The notes: a model not told the origin generated them from the letters alone. 64,000 bases of DNA from Streptomyces sp. P3 (GCA_016893485.2 JAFEKX020000001.1:1178001-1242000); one strand, 5' to 3'; counted from the first letter of the stretch, positions 17,979 through 27,504 are shown. Translations and numbers: made by a program.

Positions 17979-18581
17979 CGTGGCTCCAGTGCGCCGACGG
18001 CGGAGCGGTCCTTCAAGTGCCGTATCAGCGCGACCAGTACGTCACGGCTGGAGGCACGGACGCGGGCGTCGAAGGCCACGACCGGGATGTCCGGGGATGT
18101 CGAGGGCGTCCCTGATCTCGTCGACCGGGAACTTCGGGGAGTCGGGGAAGATGTTCAGCGCGATGACGAACGGGACGTCCTGGCGCTCCATCTCCTCGAT
18201 CGCCCGGAAACTGGACGCGAGCCGGCGGGTGTCGACGAGGACGACCGCGCCGAGCGCGCCCTTGAACAGGCCGTTCCACAGAAACCAGAACCGCTCCTGG
18301 CCCGGCGTGCCGAACAGGTAGAGGACGAGTTCGTCGCTGATGCCGATCTTTCCGAAGTCGAGGCTGACGGTGGTCTCCGTCTTGTCGGCCACCCCGATGA
18401 GACGGTCGTCGCCGACGCTTGCCTCGGTGAGGGTCTCCTCGGTGGTGAGCGGCTTGATGTCACTGACCGAGCGGACCATCGTGGTCTTCCCGGTGCCGAA
18501 TCCGCCGGCGATCATCACCTTCACCGAGCGGGTGCCGCCACCGGCCGAGAACCCGGGCCGGTCAAAGCCGTTGGAGTCCAC
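17975..18581 (-). CDS. cvnD: Conservon GTP-binding protein CvnD (10-bp duplication frameshift)
   Basis: A small Ras-like GTPase of about 195 residues. The P-loop is GGFGTGKTTMV, switch I contains TTEETLTEASVG, DxxG is replaced by FGTPGQERFWFLW, and the N/TKxD position reads ALNIFPDSPKF, typical of the MglA-like ATP/GTP-binding proteins of conservons. In the family it works with the CvnB roadblock protein under a CvnA sensor at the membrane. Near 18082-18100 a direct repeat of about 10 bp breaks the frame; without it IPVVAFDARVRASSRDVLVA follows. The GTG at 18581 overlaps the end of cvnC. Confidence 0.92.
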
Positions 18582-18932
18582 TGAGTACCTCCTCAAGGAG
18601 CGCGAGGTCGGGCCCGCGACCGGCGCCGTGCGCCGGGACGGGGTGGCGGGCTTCGACGCGGTCTGCCTCCAGCAGGTCCGCCAGCAGCACCGCGAGAATG
18701 TTGAAGGGCAGTCCGAGGTGGGCACCGAGTTCGGCCACCGACAGCGGCCTGCGGCAGCGCCGGAGGATCTCCTCGTGCTCGTGCTGCATGCCCGGGACGG
18801 GCGCGGCGCGGGAGACGATGAGGGTCGCCACGTCAAGGCTCGACGCCGAGCCGCCCGGTCCGCTGCGTCCCCGGTGAGGACGTAGTAACGCTCCAGACCG
18901 GACGGATCGGTCGGCCGGCGGGGAGCGCTCAT
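18562..18932 (-). CDS. cvnC: Conservon DUF742 protein CvnC (one frameshift)
   Basis: About 123 residues of the DUF742 winged-helix-like family. LERYYVLTGG leads after a frame change near 18860 into LDVATLIVSRAAPVPGMQHE, HEEILRRCRRPLSVAELGAH and LGLPFNILAVLLADLLEADR. Its role in the conservon is not established; the fold suggests protein or DNA interaction. The ATG overlaps the cvnB stop (18929-18932) and its end overlaps cvnD, so the genes are translationally coupled. Confidence 0.92.
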
Positions 18933-19339
18933 CCAGAGTGCTCCTCCAGGCGCGCGGTGGTGCCGAGGAGTTCACCCATCCTGCGGGCCAGGTCCCGCAT
19001 CTGGTGTCCGAGGAGGCCCTGGTCGAGACCCTCCCGGGCCAGTACGCCGAGATACGTCTCCACACCGGCGCGGACGACGAAGAGATGACCGCCGTCGACC
19101 TCGATCATCGCCAGCCGCAACTGCCCCGCGTATGTGGGGAATTGCTCGGCGACCGGCTGGGCCAGCGCCTGGAGGCCGGCCACCACGGCCGCGAAGCGGT
19201 CCACGTCGTCGGGGTCCTCCGCGCCGAACGAGGTGATCGCCTTGCCGTCGCTGGAGGCGACGAGGGCGAAGCGGATCTCCGGGATGCTCTCCACCAGATC
19301 GCGGAGTGCCCAGCTCACGTCGGTTCCCTGTTGCGTCAT
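18929..19339 (-). CDS. cvnB: Conservon roadblock/LC7 protein CvnB
   Basis: An intact protein of 136 residues with the roadblock/LC7 fold: VSWALRDLVESIPEIRFALV, ASSDGKAITSFGAEDPDDVD, FAAVVAGLQALAQPVAEQFP and MIEVDGGHLFVVRAG. Roadblock proteins act as regulators or scaffolds for Ras-like GTPases, here CvnD. Its start overlaps the cvnA stop (ATGA at 19336-19339). It is one of the few conservon genes here without a frame break. Confidence 0.95.
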   Translation of the reverse strand: MTQQGTDVSWALRDLVESIPEIRFALVASSDGKAITSFGAEDPDDVDRFAAVVAGLQALAQPVAEQFPTYAGQLRLAMIEVDGGHLFVVRAGVETYLGVLAREGLDQGLLGHQMRDLARRMGELLGTTARLEEHSG

Positions 19340-21038
19340 GTGGACTCGTCGCTCTCTTCAGTGCTGTGCTCGGTGAACTCGCGGCCTGCGGACGCCGGTT
19401 CCTCCCGGGATCTCCCGGCCGGCCGTGGCGAAGGCCGCCAGACCGGCGAAGGAGGCGTCCGGCGGCACGGCGGAGACGGCCATCTCCCGGTCCGCCCGGC
19501 CTGTTGGGCCCGCGCGGGCTCGCCGTGTCTGCTACGGCGCCTGGGCAGCCCGCCGGGTGTGGTGTCCGCCGCCTCTGCGGCCTCGGCCGGGGTCCCGTCG
19601 TCCGGGACACGTGTCATCGCGGCGGTCGCGGCGGCCTGGAACGACGTGGCTCCGGTCAGGGCGGACGCGGGCAACCGGCTGAAGTACTTGTGCGGTACGA
19701 CGACCACCACCGAGGTGCCGAGCCAGGGCGAGTCGGCGAAGGTGACGCGGATGCCGTAGCGGCGGGCGAGGGTGCCGACGACGCGCAGGCCGATGCTGGC
19801 GTCCTCCGAGACACCGCCGAGTCCGGGTCCCGCACCGGTGCCGGCGAGGGCCTGCTCCGCCTCGCGCCTGGCCTCCTCGCTGAGGCCCTTGCCGGAGTCC
19901 TGGATCTCGACGCCGACGCCGTTGGGGACCTCCTTGCCGGAGACGATCACCGGCTCGGTGGGCGGCGAGTAGCGGGCCGCGTTGTCCAGGAGGTGGGCGA
20001 AGATCAGCGTGAGGTGGTCCACCAGACCGCCGTCGACGCCGAGTTCGGGCAGATGGCGTACGTCGACGCGATGGAAGTCCTTGATGCGGCCGATGCCGCC
20101 GCGCACCACGCTGAGCAGCCGCTGCGGCTCCTGCCACTGCCGTCCCGGCCGGTCCGAGCCGCCGAGCACTCCAACACTCGCGGCGAGACAGTCGGCGGGG
20201 CCGATCTCCTGGTCCAGCTCCATCAGACCACTGGCGACGGCGGGCAACCGCCCGTGCTCGCCCTGGAGTTCGTGCAGTCGGCCGCGTAACTTGCTGGTCA
20301 GTACGTGGATGCGGTTGCCGATGCTGATGACGGCCTGCTCGGCGGAGGTGGAGCGGTTGAACTCCTCCTCGACGCCGATGAGCGAGGTCCGCAGCACCTT
20401 GCGCAGTTCGGCCTGGAGCTCGGCGCTGACCTTGGCGCACTGGCTCGCGGCAGGCAGCAGGTCGTCGATGGCGTCACCGGCACGTAACTGACGTAGCGCT
20501 TCCGGGAGTTGCTCGTCGGCGAGCCGGGCCACGGCGGCGAGCTGGTGGGCCAGCTGCTCCTGCCACACCTCGGCCTGGGCAACGAGCTGCGCCTCGTAGG
20601 ACGCGGCCTGGTCGGTCAGCCGCTCCTCGAACGCCCGCGCCTGGTCGGCGAGTTGGGCCTCGTACGCGCCGGTCAGGTCGGCGAGCCGCACCTCGTACAC
20701 GCCGGAGTGCTCGGTCAGCCGCGCCTCCAGCGCGGTGCGCTCGGCGCTGAACTTCCGCTCCAGGAGCGTCACATGCTGCTGCCACTGTTGGGAGTGCTCG
20801 GCCTGCGCGGTGCGGAAACCGCTTTCAGAGCGGCGCAGTCGAGCCTGGCTCCGGACGAGGAGTCGTACGCACACGGCACTGGCCGCCGTGGCCGCCGCTC
20901 CGGCCGCGGCCGCGGATATTCGCTCCGGGCTCATGAACGTGGCGGCGACCGTCCCACCCCCAGGGCCAACGGCATCAGCCACCAGCCGTACCAGGCGACA
21001 GGGGCCCGCGCCGCCGGTGGCGGAGTGGCGAGTTCCAT
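19336..21038 (-). CDS. cvnA: Conservon sensor histidine-kinase-like protein CvnA (frameshift near start)
   Basis: A membrane-anchored protein of about 565 residues. The true N-terminus is probably MELATPPPAARAPVAW with TM1 WYGWWLMPLALGVG. One missing base near 20957 then joins it to MSPERISAAAAGAAATAASA (TM2). A long coiled coil built of repeats such as LTGAYEAQLADQARAFEERL follows, then a HATPase_c domain with the N box HLLDNAARYSPP and the G boxes DSGKGLSEEAR and SIGLRVVGTLARRYG. No phospho-acceptor His box is evident, as is usual in conservons. About 45 codons near the C-terminus (19415-19550) may be out of frame. GAAGGA precedes the ATG at 21038. Confidence 0.88.
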
Positions 21039-21237
21039 CTGCATCCTTCGAAGCGACACGAACGTACGGGGGGGTGCGAGGACAGACCGCACTCAGGAGG
21101 ACGCACCACGGGCCGACCGGTCACGATCACGCCAACTCACTGCGCCGCACGGGAGCTTATCGGGTTTGAACCGTAAAGATCAACCTCGATGCGGTGCGGA
21201 AGTGAGGGTTCCGTCACGCTCCGAGAAGTATGAACAT

Positions 21238-21270
21238 GGACAGGTGTCCAGCTACAGTGGACACCTGTCC
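21238..21270. promoter_or_regulatory. 33-bp palindromic operator upstream of DUF1304-tetR
   Basis: Perfect 13-bp arms GGACAGGTGTCCA (21238-21250) and TGGACACCTGTCC (21258-21270) flank GCTACAG. It lies 25 bases before the DUF1304 start and is most simply the operator of the TetR encoded by the second gene. Confidence 0.8.
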
Positions 21271-21294
21271 ACGACTACGAGGAGTCGATCGATC

Positions 21295-21657
21295 ATGGAA
21301 ACGCTCGCGAACGTGCTGGTCGGACTGGTGGCCGCGCTGCACGTCTACATCCTGGTGCTGGAAATGTTTCTGTGGACGAAGAAGCCCGGCCGCGGACTGC
21401 ACGGCTTCGACCCCGAAATGGCAAGAGCCACCGCCCCGTTGGCGGCGAACCAGGGTCTGTACAACGGCTTCCTGGCCGCGGGTCTCGTCTGGGGCCTGAT
21501 CGCCGCCGACCCGACGGGCTTCCGCGCCCAGGTGTTCTTCCTCAGCTGTGTCGTCGTCGCGGGCGTCTACGGCACGGTGACGGCGAACCGGCGCATCCTC
21601 TTCGCCCAGGCACTGCCCGGCGCGGTCGCCCTGGCCGCCGTCCTGATCGCCCGGTGA
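21295..21657 (+). CDS. DUF1304 family membrane protein
   Basis: An intact protein of 120 residues with four predicted membrane helices: LANVLVGLVAALHVYILVLE, then FLAAGLVWGLIAADP, VFFLSCVVVAGVYGTVTANR and ALPGAVALAAVLIAR. It belongs to DUF1304, whose role is unknown. The conserved HxxxxxLE motif in helix 1 and the NQGLYNGFLA loop are present. The GGAG-type site is 10 bases before the ATG. Its stop overlaps the GTG of the TetR gene, so the two are translationally coupled. Confidence 0.9.
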   Translation: METLANVLVGLVAALHVYILVLEMFLWTKKPGRGLHGFDPEMARATAPLAANQGLYNGFLAAGLVWGLIAADPTGFRAQVFFLSCVVVAGVYGTVTANRRILFAQALPGAVALAAVLIAR

Positions 21658-22217
21658 CCCGCGCCGAGCCCGAGGACCGGCGGGCCGCCCGCACCCGGGC
21701 ACGGCTGCGCCAGGCCCTCCTCGACGAGTGCGCCGAACACCCCCTGGCGGAGGTCGGCGTCGCCGCCCTGGTGCGCCGCGCGGGGGTCGGCCGGGCCACG
21801 TTCTACGTCCACTACGACGGCCTGGAAGCGCTTGCGGTCGACGCCTGCGCCGATGTCGTACGGGAGGCGGTGGAGGCGTTGCACGCGTGGCGCGGCCGGC
21901 CCGATCCCGTGCACGCGCCGCCCGCGCTGCCGGAGTTCTTCGCCGGACTCCTGCCCCACGCGGCCCTGTACCGCGCCCTGTTGAGCCCCGGCGGCGGTGG
22001 CCCGCTGGGCCGGGTGCTGCACCGGGACCTGCGCGCCTACAGCCTGCGCGAGCGGGAACTCGCGGGCGCGGCGGACGCCCCGCTGATCGCCTCGGCCGTC
22101 GCCGGCACGTTCGGCGGGGTCCTCGCCGACTGGCTGCACGGGCTGTTGGAGGGCACGCCGGAGGAAATCGCCGACCAGGTATGGCAGTTGCTGGTCACCC
22201 TGCACATGAGCCGGTGA
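21654..22217 (+). CDS. TetR family regulator coupled to DUF1304
   Basis: An intact protein of 187 residues. HTH region RARLRQALLDECAEHPLAEV, then AALVRRAGVGRATFYVHYDG; the C-terminal half contains PEFFAGLLPHAALYRALLSP, the TetR_C_33-like pattern. The GTG start overlaps the DUF1304 stop (GTGA at 21654-21657). The 33-bp palindrome upstream of the pair is its likely operator, giving autoregulation. The inducer is unknown. Confidence 0.88.
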   Translation: MTRAEPEDRRAARTRARLRQALLDECAEHPLAEVGVAALVRRAGVGRATFYVHYDGLEALAVDACADVVREAVEALHAWRGRPDPVHAPPALPEFFAGLLPHAALYRALLSPGGGGPLGRVLHRDLRAYSLRERELAGAADAPLIASAVAGTFGGVLADWLHGLLEGTPEEIADQVWQLLVTLHMSR

Positions 22218-22231
22218 CGGAGACCCGACGA

Positions 22232-23179
22232 TCAGCGGGCTTCCTGGAACGTGCGACGGTACGCCTGCGGGGACACTCCGATCGCCGCGTGCAGGTGCTG
22301 GCGTAGGGACGCGCCCGTCGCGAAGCCGACGCGGCCGGCGATCTGGTCGACCGACAGGTCACTCGCCTCCAGGAGGTCGCGAGCGCGGGCGACCCGCTGC
22401 TGGATCAGCCAGCGGCCGGGGCTCAGGCCCACCTCGTCGTTGAAGCGGCGGGCGAAGGTGCGCAGGCTCATCCCGGCGTGCCGGGCCAGGTCGGACAGGG
22501 CGAGCGGCTCGTCGAGCCGGGTGAGGGCCCAGTCGCGGGTGGCGGCCGTGCTGGTGACCCCGGAGTCCGGCACCGGCTGCTGGATGTACTGGGCCTGGCC
22601 GCCGTCGCGGAACGGCGGGACGACACAGCTGCGGGCGACCGCGTTGGCGAGTTCGCTGCCGTGGTCCGTGCGGACGATGTGCAGGCAGATGTCGACGCCG
22701 GAGGCCGCGCCCGCGGAGGTGAGGATCCGGCCGTCCTGCACGAACAGCACGTCCGGGTCCAGGTCGACCTGCGGGTACATCGCCCGGAAGCGGTCGACGA
22801 CCTGCCAGTGGGTGGTCGCCCGGCGGCCGTCGAGGAGACCGGCGGCAGCGAGCACGAACGCGGCCGTGCAGATCGAGACGATCCGCGCGTCCGGGCGGAT
22901 CCGGGCCAGGGCGGCGCCGACCTCGGCGGGCAGTCCGGCCGGGATGTCGGGGGTGGCCATCGAGGCGACCACGACCGTGTCCGCCGTCTCCAGGACCTCC
23001 GGACCGTGCTCCACCGCGACCGAGAAATCGGCGTTGGTGCGCACCGGACGGCCGTCGACCGTGCAGGTCAGCACCTCGTACCGGCCGCCGGCCGCGCCGA
23101 AGATACGGCTGGGGATGCCCAGCTCGAAGGGATAGACGCCGTCGAGCGCCAGGACCACGATCCGTTCCACACGCTGCAT
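22232..23179 (-). CDS. GlxA family AraC-type regulator (DJ-1/PfpI plus HTH)
   Basis: An intact regulator of about 315 residues. The N-terminal DJ-1/PfpI-like domain begins VERIVVLALDGVYPFELGIP and includes the nucleophile-elbow-like VSICTAAFVLAAAGLLDGRR. The C-terminal tandem AraC HTH includes LSDLARHAGMSLRTFARRFN and VDQIAGRVGFATGASLRQHL. The ATG at 23179 is preferred because it gives the normal N-terminus; an in-frame ATG at 23206 would overlap the inverted repeat. It is divergent from an oxidoreductase gene and probably controls it. Confidence 0.88.
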   Translation of the reverse strand: MQRVERIVVLALDGVYPFELGIPSRIFGAAGGRYEVLTCTVDGRPVRTNADFSVAVEHGPEVLETADTVVVASMATPDIPAGLPAEVGAALARIRPDARIVSICTAAFVLAAAGLLDGRRATTHWQVVDRFRAMYPQVDLDPDVLFVQDGRILTSAGAASGVDICLHIVRTDHGSELANAVARSCVVPPFRDGGQAQYIQQPVPDSGVTSTAATRDWALTRLDEPLALSDLARHAGMSLRTFARRFNDEVGLSPGRWLIQQRVARARDLLEASDLSVDQIAGRVGFATGASLRQHLHAAIGVSPQAYRRTFQEAR

Positions 23180-23214
23180 GGCACGATCATATCGAATGTT
23201 GGCCATCGTGCCAT
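23178..23214. promoter_or_regulatory. Operator between glxA-like regulator and oxidoreductase
   Basis: 10-bp inverted repeat ATGGCACGAT (23178-23187) and ATCGTGCCAT (23205-23214) with a 17-base spacer. It is the only symmetric element in the short divergent gap and overlaps the regulator start, so autoregulation is likely. Confidence 0.65.
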
Positions 23215-23250
23215 TTCCTTGTCGTGCGGGACCCGGCAGGCTGACTGACC

Positions 23251-24202
23251 ATGAGCACTGTGAACACCATGCGCGTCATCACACAGAACGTCCTCGGCGG
23301 TCCCGAGGTCCTGGAAGAAGTACAGGTCGAGGCGGCCCCGCCGCCGCGCCAACGAGGTCCTGATCCGGGTCCGCGCCGCCGGACTCAACCCCACCGACTG
23401 GAAGCACCGGGCCAACGGCGGCTTCCTCGGCGAGCCCCCGTTCGTCCTCGGCTGGGACGTCTCCGGCGTCGTCGAGGCCGTCGGCGTCGGGGTCGCCCGG
23501 TTCCAGCCCGGCGACGAGGTCTTCGGGATGCTGTCGTACCCGTGGGGCCACGGCTCGCACGCCGAGTACGTCGCCGCCCCGGCCCGCGCCTTCGTCCACA
23601 AGCCCGCCGGGATCGACCACGTCCAGGCGGGCGCGCTGCCCCTGGTCTCGCTGACCGCCTGGCAGGCACTCGTCGAGAACGCCCGACTCCAGCCGGGGCA
23701 GCGGGTGTTGATCCATGCGGCGGCCGGTGGGGTCGGGCATGTGGCCGTGCAGATCGCGAAGGCGCTCGGCGCCCATGTGATCGGCACGGCGAGCGCGGGC
23801 AAGCACGACTTCCTGCGCGAGCTCGGCGTCGACGAGGCGATCGACTACCGGGAGACCGACTTCGCCGAGGCCGTGAAGGACGTCGACGTCGTCCTGGACA
23901 CCCTCGGCGGAGAGACCGGGGTCAAGTCGCTGCGCGTGCTGCGGCCGGGCGGGGTCGTCGTGTCGATCATCCCGATCGGCTCGGCTGAGTTTCCCGACGA
24001 GGCCGAGCGGCTCGGTGTGCGGGCGGTCAGGATGCTCGTCGACGCCGACCGCGCCGACATGGAGTCGATCGCGGAACTCGTCGAGGCGGGCAAGCTGCGC
24101 GCGACGGTCGCCCGGACGTTTCCGCTGGCCGATGCCGCCGAGGCGCACGCGCTCGGCGAAACCGGCCGCACCGCGGGCAAGCTGGTGCTGACGGTCGACT
24201 GA
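23251..24202 (+). CDS. NADP-dependent zinc-type quinone oxidoreductase (one frameshift)
   Basis: About 316 residues of the MDR superfamily without catalytic zinc ligands. NEVLIRVRAAGLNPTDWKHR, then GWDVSGVVEAVGVGVARFQP, the nucleotide fold VLIHAAAGGVGHVAVQIAKA and VVLDTLGGETGVKSLRVLRP are present. An extra base near 23345 (AAPPPR to ANEVLIR) splits the frame. It would reduce quinones or enals with NADPH. It is divergent from the GlxA-type regulator across an inverted repeat, so it is that regulator's likely target. Confidence 0.88.
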
Positions 24203-24250
24203 GCCGGCGATTCCGGAAGGTGAGCGCGGGCCGATGGGTCGGACGGTGAG

Positions 24251-25370
24251 TCAGGGGCCGGTGACTCGGAAGGTCAGCACCGGCTTGATCGCCTTGCCCG
24301 CACTCATGTCCCGCACCGCCTGATCGATGTCCGCGAACGGATATGTGGTGATCAGGCGGTGCAGCGGCAGCCGTCCCGCCTTGACCAGTGCCACCAGCGC
24401 GGGGATGAAGCTCTGTGTCTCACTGTCCCCAAGGGTGAGGCCGACGATGCGCTTCCCGGGAGCAACCCGTTGACGTCCAGGGCGACTTCACTGCCGAACG
24501 GCGGTGCTCCTACGACGACGAGTGCGCCCCGGGCGGCGAGCGCGTCGGCGCCCTGGCGGAGGACGTCGACGTTGCCGGTCGTCTCGACGATGCCGTCGGC
24601 TCCCCCGTCCCCGTGAGGTGGCGCAGCACCTCGGGAAGGCTCTCCTCGGTGGGGTTGACCGTGTGGGTGGCACCCAACTCCCGGGCCAGTTCCAGCCGTT
24701 CGGCGATCAGGTCGACGGCGATGATCGTGGTGGCCGGGGTGAGCGCGGCGGCCATCACCGCGGAGAGGCCGACGGCTCCGGCGCCGAGCACGACGATCGC
24801 GTCGCCGAGTCGCGGCTTGAGGACGTTCCAGACGGCACCGACCCCGGTCTGAACTCCGCAGCCCAGCGGGGCGATCGACGCCAGCGGCACGTCCGGGTCG
24901 ACCTTCACCAGACTGCGTTCGTCGACCAACGCCCGCTCGGCGAAAGACGATTGGCCGAAGAAGTGCCCACCGAGGGGTTCGCCGTCGCGGCTGAGGGTGC
25001 TGCTGCCGTCGGCACGGCGACCGCCGATGAGGTTCAGCGGGAGCCAGGTCGCGCAGTAGGCGGGGTGCCCGCCACGGCAGTTGCGGCAGTCGCCGCACGA
25101 GGTGAAGGACAGGACGACATGGTCGCCGGGCGCGACCCCGGTGACGGCCGCACCGACCTCCTCGACGACACCGGCACCCTCGTGACCGAGAACTCCCGGA
25201 AGCGGAAAGGGCAGCCCGCCGCTCGCCACCCCAAGGTCCGTGTGGCACAGGCCTGTTGCGACGACCCGGACGAGCGCCTCGTGCGGTCCCGGCTCGGCCA
25301 GGTCGACGGCGGCGAGGGTGAAGGGCGCGCCGCCCGACTCGACGACGGCCGCGCGCGTGGTGATAGGCAT
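24251..25370 (-). CDS. Zinc-dependent aryl-alcohol-type dehydrogenase (two frameshifts)
   Basis: About 373 residues of the zinc MDR family. The catalytic Cys/His are in VVATGLCHTDLGV and LGHEGAGVVEEV. The structural zinc Cys cluster is SCGDCRNCRGGHPAYC, and the Rossmann motif is VLGAGAVGLSAVMAAAL. HFFGQSSFAERALV is characteristic of benzyl/aryl-alcohol dehydrogenases (XylB type). Frame changes occur near 24608 and 24455; the C-terminus ends KAIKPVLTFRVTGP. It follows the aldehyde dehydrogenase gene on the same strand, and together they would oxidise an aromatic alcohol to the acid. Confidence 0.88.
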
Positions 25371-25460
25371 CGTACGAACTCCTGTGTGTGCGAAGAGAGT
25401 TGAGGTGACGGGCCGAACCGGTCGAGGGGGTGGCCGGGCTGTTCGGGTCGACGGGTGCCG

Positions 25461-26914
25461 TCAGTCGAGGGAGACGACGACGGACTTGGTGCGGGTGTAC
25501 GCGGCGAGGCCCTCGGGGCCGTACTCGCGGCCGAAGCCGGAGGCCTTGACGCCGCCGAAGGGGACGTTGGGGTCGAGCATCGCCCAGTCGTTGATCCAGA
25601 CGATGCCCGCCTGGAGCCGGTCGGCGATGCGGTGGGCGCGGGCGAGGTTGCCGGTCTGGATGCCCGAAGCCAGTCCGTAGGGCGTGGAGTTGGCGAGGTG
25701 GACGGCCTCGTCCTCGGTGCCGAAGGGCTGCACGGTGAGGACCGGGCCGAAGATCTCCTCCTGGATCACCCGGGAGTCGTCGGCGAGGTCGGCGATGACG
25801 GTGGGCTTGTAGTAGTAGCCGCCGTCCAGGTCGAGCCGTTCGCCGCCGCAGACGATGCGGGCGCCCTCCTTGCGGGCGAGATCGACGTACTCCTCGACCT
25901 TCCGCAGGTGCCGCTCCCCCGCCATCGGCCCTACGACGGTCTCCGGCAGCCGGGGGTCGCCGACCGGGACGCCGGGGACCGCGTCGGCGAGGATGTTGAG
26001 GAGGGTGCGGTAGACGGGGCGCGCGACCAGCAGGCGGGGGCCGCCCATGCAGAACTGGCCGGTGTTGAAGACGAATCCCTTGATGACCGCGCCGACGGCC
26101 TTCTCCAGGTCGGCGTCCTCGAAGACGAGGTGGGCCGCGTTGCCGCCGAGTTCCATGGTGACGGGCTTGAGGTTCTGGCCGGCGACGCTCGCGGCGTGTC
26201 GGCCGACGGCGGTGGAGCCGGTGAAGGCGATCTTGTCGACGCCGGTGTGCCGCAGCAGGGCCTCGCCCGCGACCGGGCCCGCGCCGGTGACGACGTTGAC
26301 GACACCGTCCGGCACTCCGGCCCGCTGGAGCAGTCCGGCCATGTGGAGGGCGCTGAGCGGCGTCTCGTCGGCGGGCTTGTGGACCACGGTGTTACCGGCC
26401 GCGAGGGCGGGGGCGAGTTTCGAACCGGCCAGAATCAGCGGAAAGTTGAAGGGGGTGATCGCGGCCACGACGCCGAGCGGCTCGCGCTTGGTGTAGGCGA
26501 GCGCGTTGAGGGGGTGTCCCGGGTCGAGCCGTCCAGGGAGAAGGCGAGGGCGGCGTAGTGCTCGTAGTCGTTGGCCGCGTTCGTGACGTCGACGGCTTGG
26601 CACAGGGTGATGGGTTTGCCCACGTCGAGGCTCTCCAGCTCGGCCAGTTCGTCGGCGTTCTCGCGGATCAGTTCGGCGACGCGGTGCAGGATCCGGCCGC
26701 GTTCACGGCCGCTGAGCGCGGACCAGTGTCCGCTGTCGAAGGCCTCGCGGGCGGCACGGACGGCCGCGTCCACGTCGGCGGGGCCCGCCTCGGCGACCGT
26801 GGTGACGACCCGGCCCCGGGACGGGTCGACCACCTCGGTGCGCGCTCCGTCGGCGGCCTCGCGCCACTGGCCTCCGATGAACAGGCGGCCGGGTTCGGTC
26901 TCGAAGGCGGTCAT
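25461..26914 (-). CDS. Aldehyde dehydrogenase (one frameshift)
   Basis: About 484 residues of the NAD(P)-dependent ALDH superfamily. NAD-site TPFNFPLILAGSKLAPALAA, active-site Glu in TMELGGNAAHLVFEDADLEK, and nucleophile Cys in FNTGQFCMGGPRLLV are present. The C-terminal IVWINDWAMLDPNVPFGGVK is intact. One shift near 26525 (LDGSTRDTP to LNALAYTKREP) breaks it. The ATG at 26914 has GGAG five bases upstream. The MarR gene is divergent, with two operators in the gap. With the downstream alcohol dehydrogenase this looks like an aromatic alcohol/aldehyde catabolic or detoxification pair. Confidence 0.9.
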
Positions 26915-26960
26915 CGCCACTCCTCAGCATCGTCGCCAGGACTATCGTTGCCAAGATTTC

Positions 26961-27025
26961 AACCAACAGGATTCCTGTTGGTTCATCGTCTGTTCCGCAG
27001 TGTCATTACAGACAGGTTTCCTGTC
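26961..27025. promoter_or_regulatory. Two MarR-type operators between ALDH and marR
   Basis: Operator 1 (26961-26983) is a perfect palindrome with arms AACCAACAGGA and TCCTGTTGGTT around a single T. Operator 2 (27011-27025) is GACAGG-TTT-CCTGTC. They share the core ACAGG-N3-CCTGT, are 46 bp apart centre to centre and lie in the divergent promoter region. Confidence 0.8.
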
Positions 27026-27044
27026 AATGCTCTAGGGTGAATCC

Positions 27045-27504
27045 ATGGCTGAACCCCGGGCTGGATCCCTCGTCGGCGCCCACGCGACGAAGACACCCCC
27101 TCCCTGCTGTACATGGTCAAGCAGGTGGAGCTCGTCGTCCGCTCCCGCCTCGACGAGCTGGTCAGGCCGCAGGGGATCACCGCGCTCCAGTACACCGCGC
27201 TCACGGTGCTGGAGCGGCACGACGGCCTGTCCGCGGCGCAGCTGGCCCGGGACTCCTTCGTCACCGCGCAGTCCATCGCCGATCTGGTGCGCTCCCTGGA
27301 GGGACGCGGACTGATCCGCCGGGAGCGCAATCCGCGCAACCGCCGCGAGTTGCTGATCCTGCTCACCGGGGAGGGCGCGCGCTGCTGACGGACTGCGCCG
27401 GGCCGGTGCGGGAGCTGGAGGAGCGGATGGTCGCGCAGCTCACGGCACATCAGAGTGAGCAGTTCCGGCAGGCACTGACCAAGGCGTGGCAGTCCCTGTC
27501 GTAA
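27045..27504 (+). CDS. MarR family regulator (two frameshifts)
   Basis: About 153 residues. The winged HTH is clear: LLYMVKQVELVVRSRLDELV, ITALQYTALTVLERHDGLSA, AQLARDSFVTAQSIADLVRS, and the wing LIRRERNPRNRRELLILLTG. The ATG at 27045 (MAEPRAG) is joined to DEDTPSLLYMVK by a shift before 27098, and a second shift near 27385 leads to LLTDCAGPVRELEERMVAQL. It is divergent from the aldehyde dehydrogenase and, with two operators in between, is its probable repressor. The inducer may be an aromatic aldehyde or acid. Confidence 0.85.
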
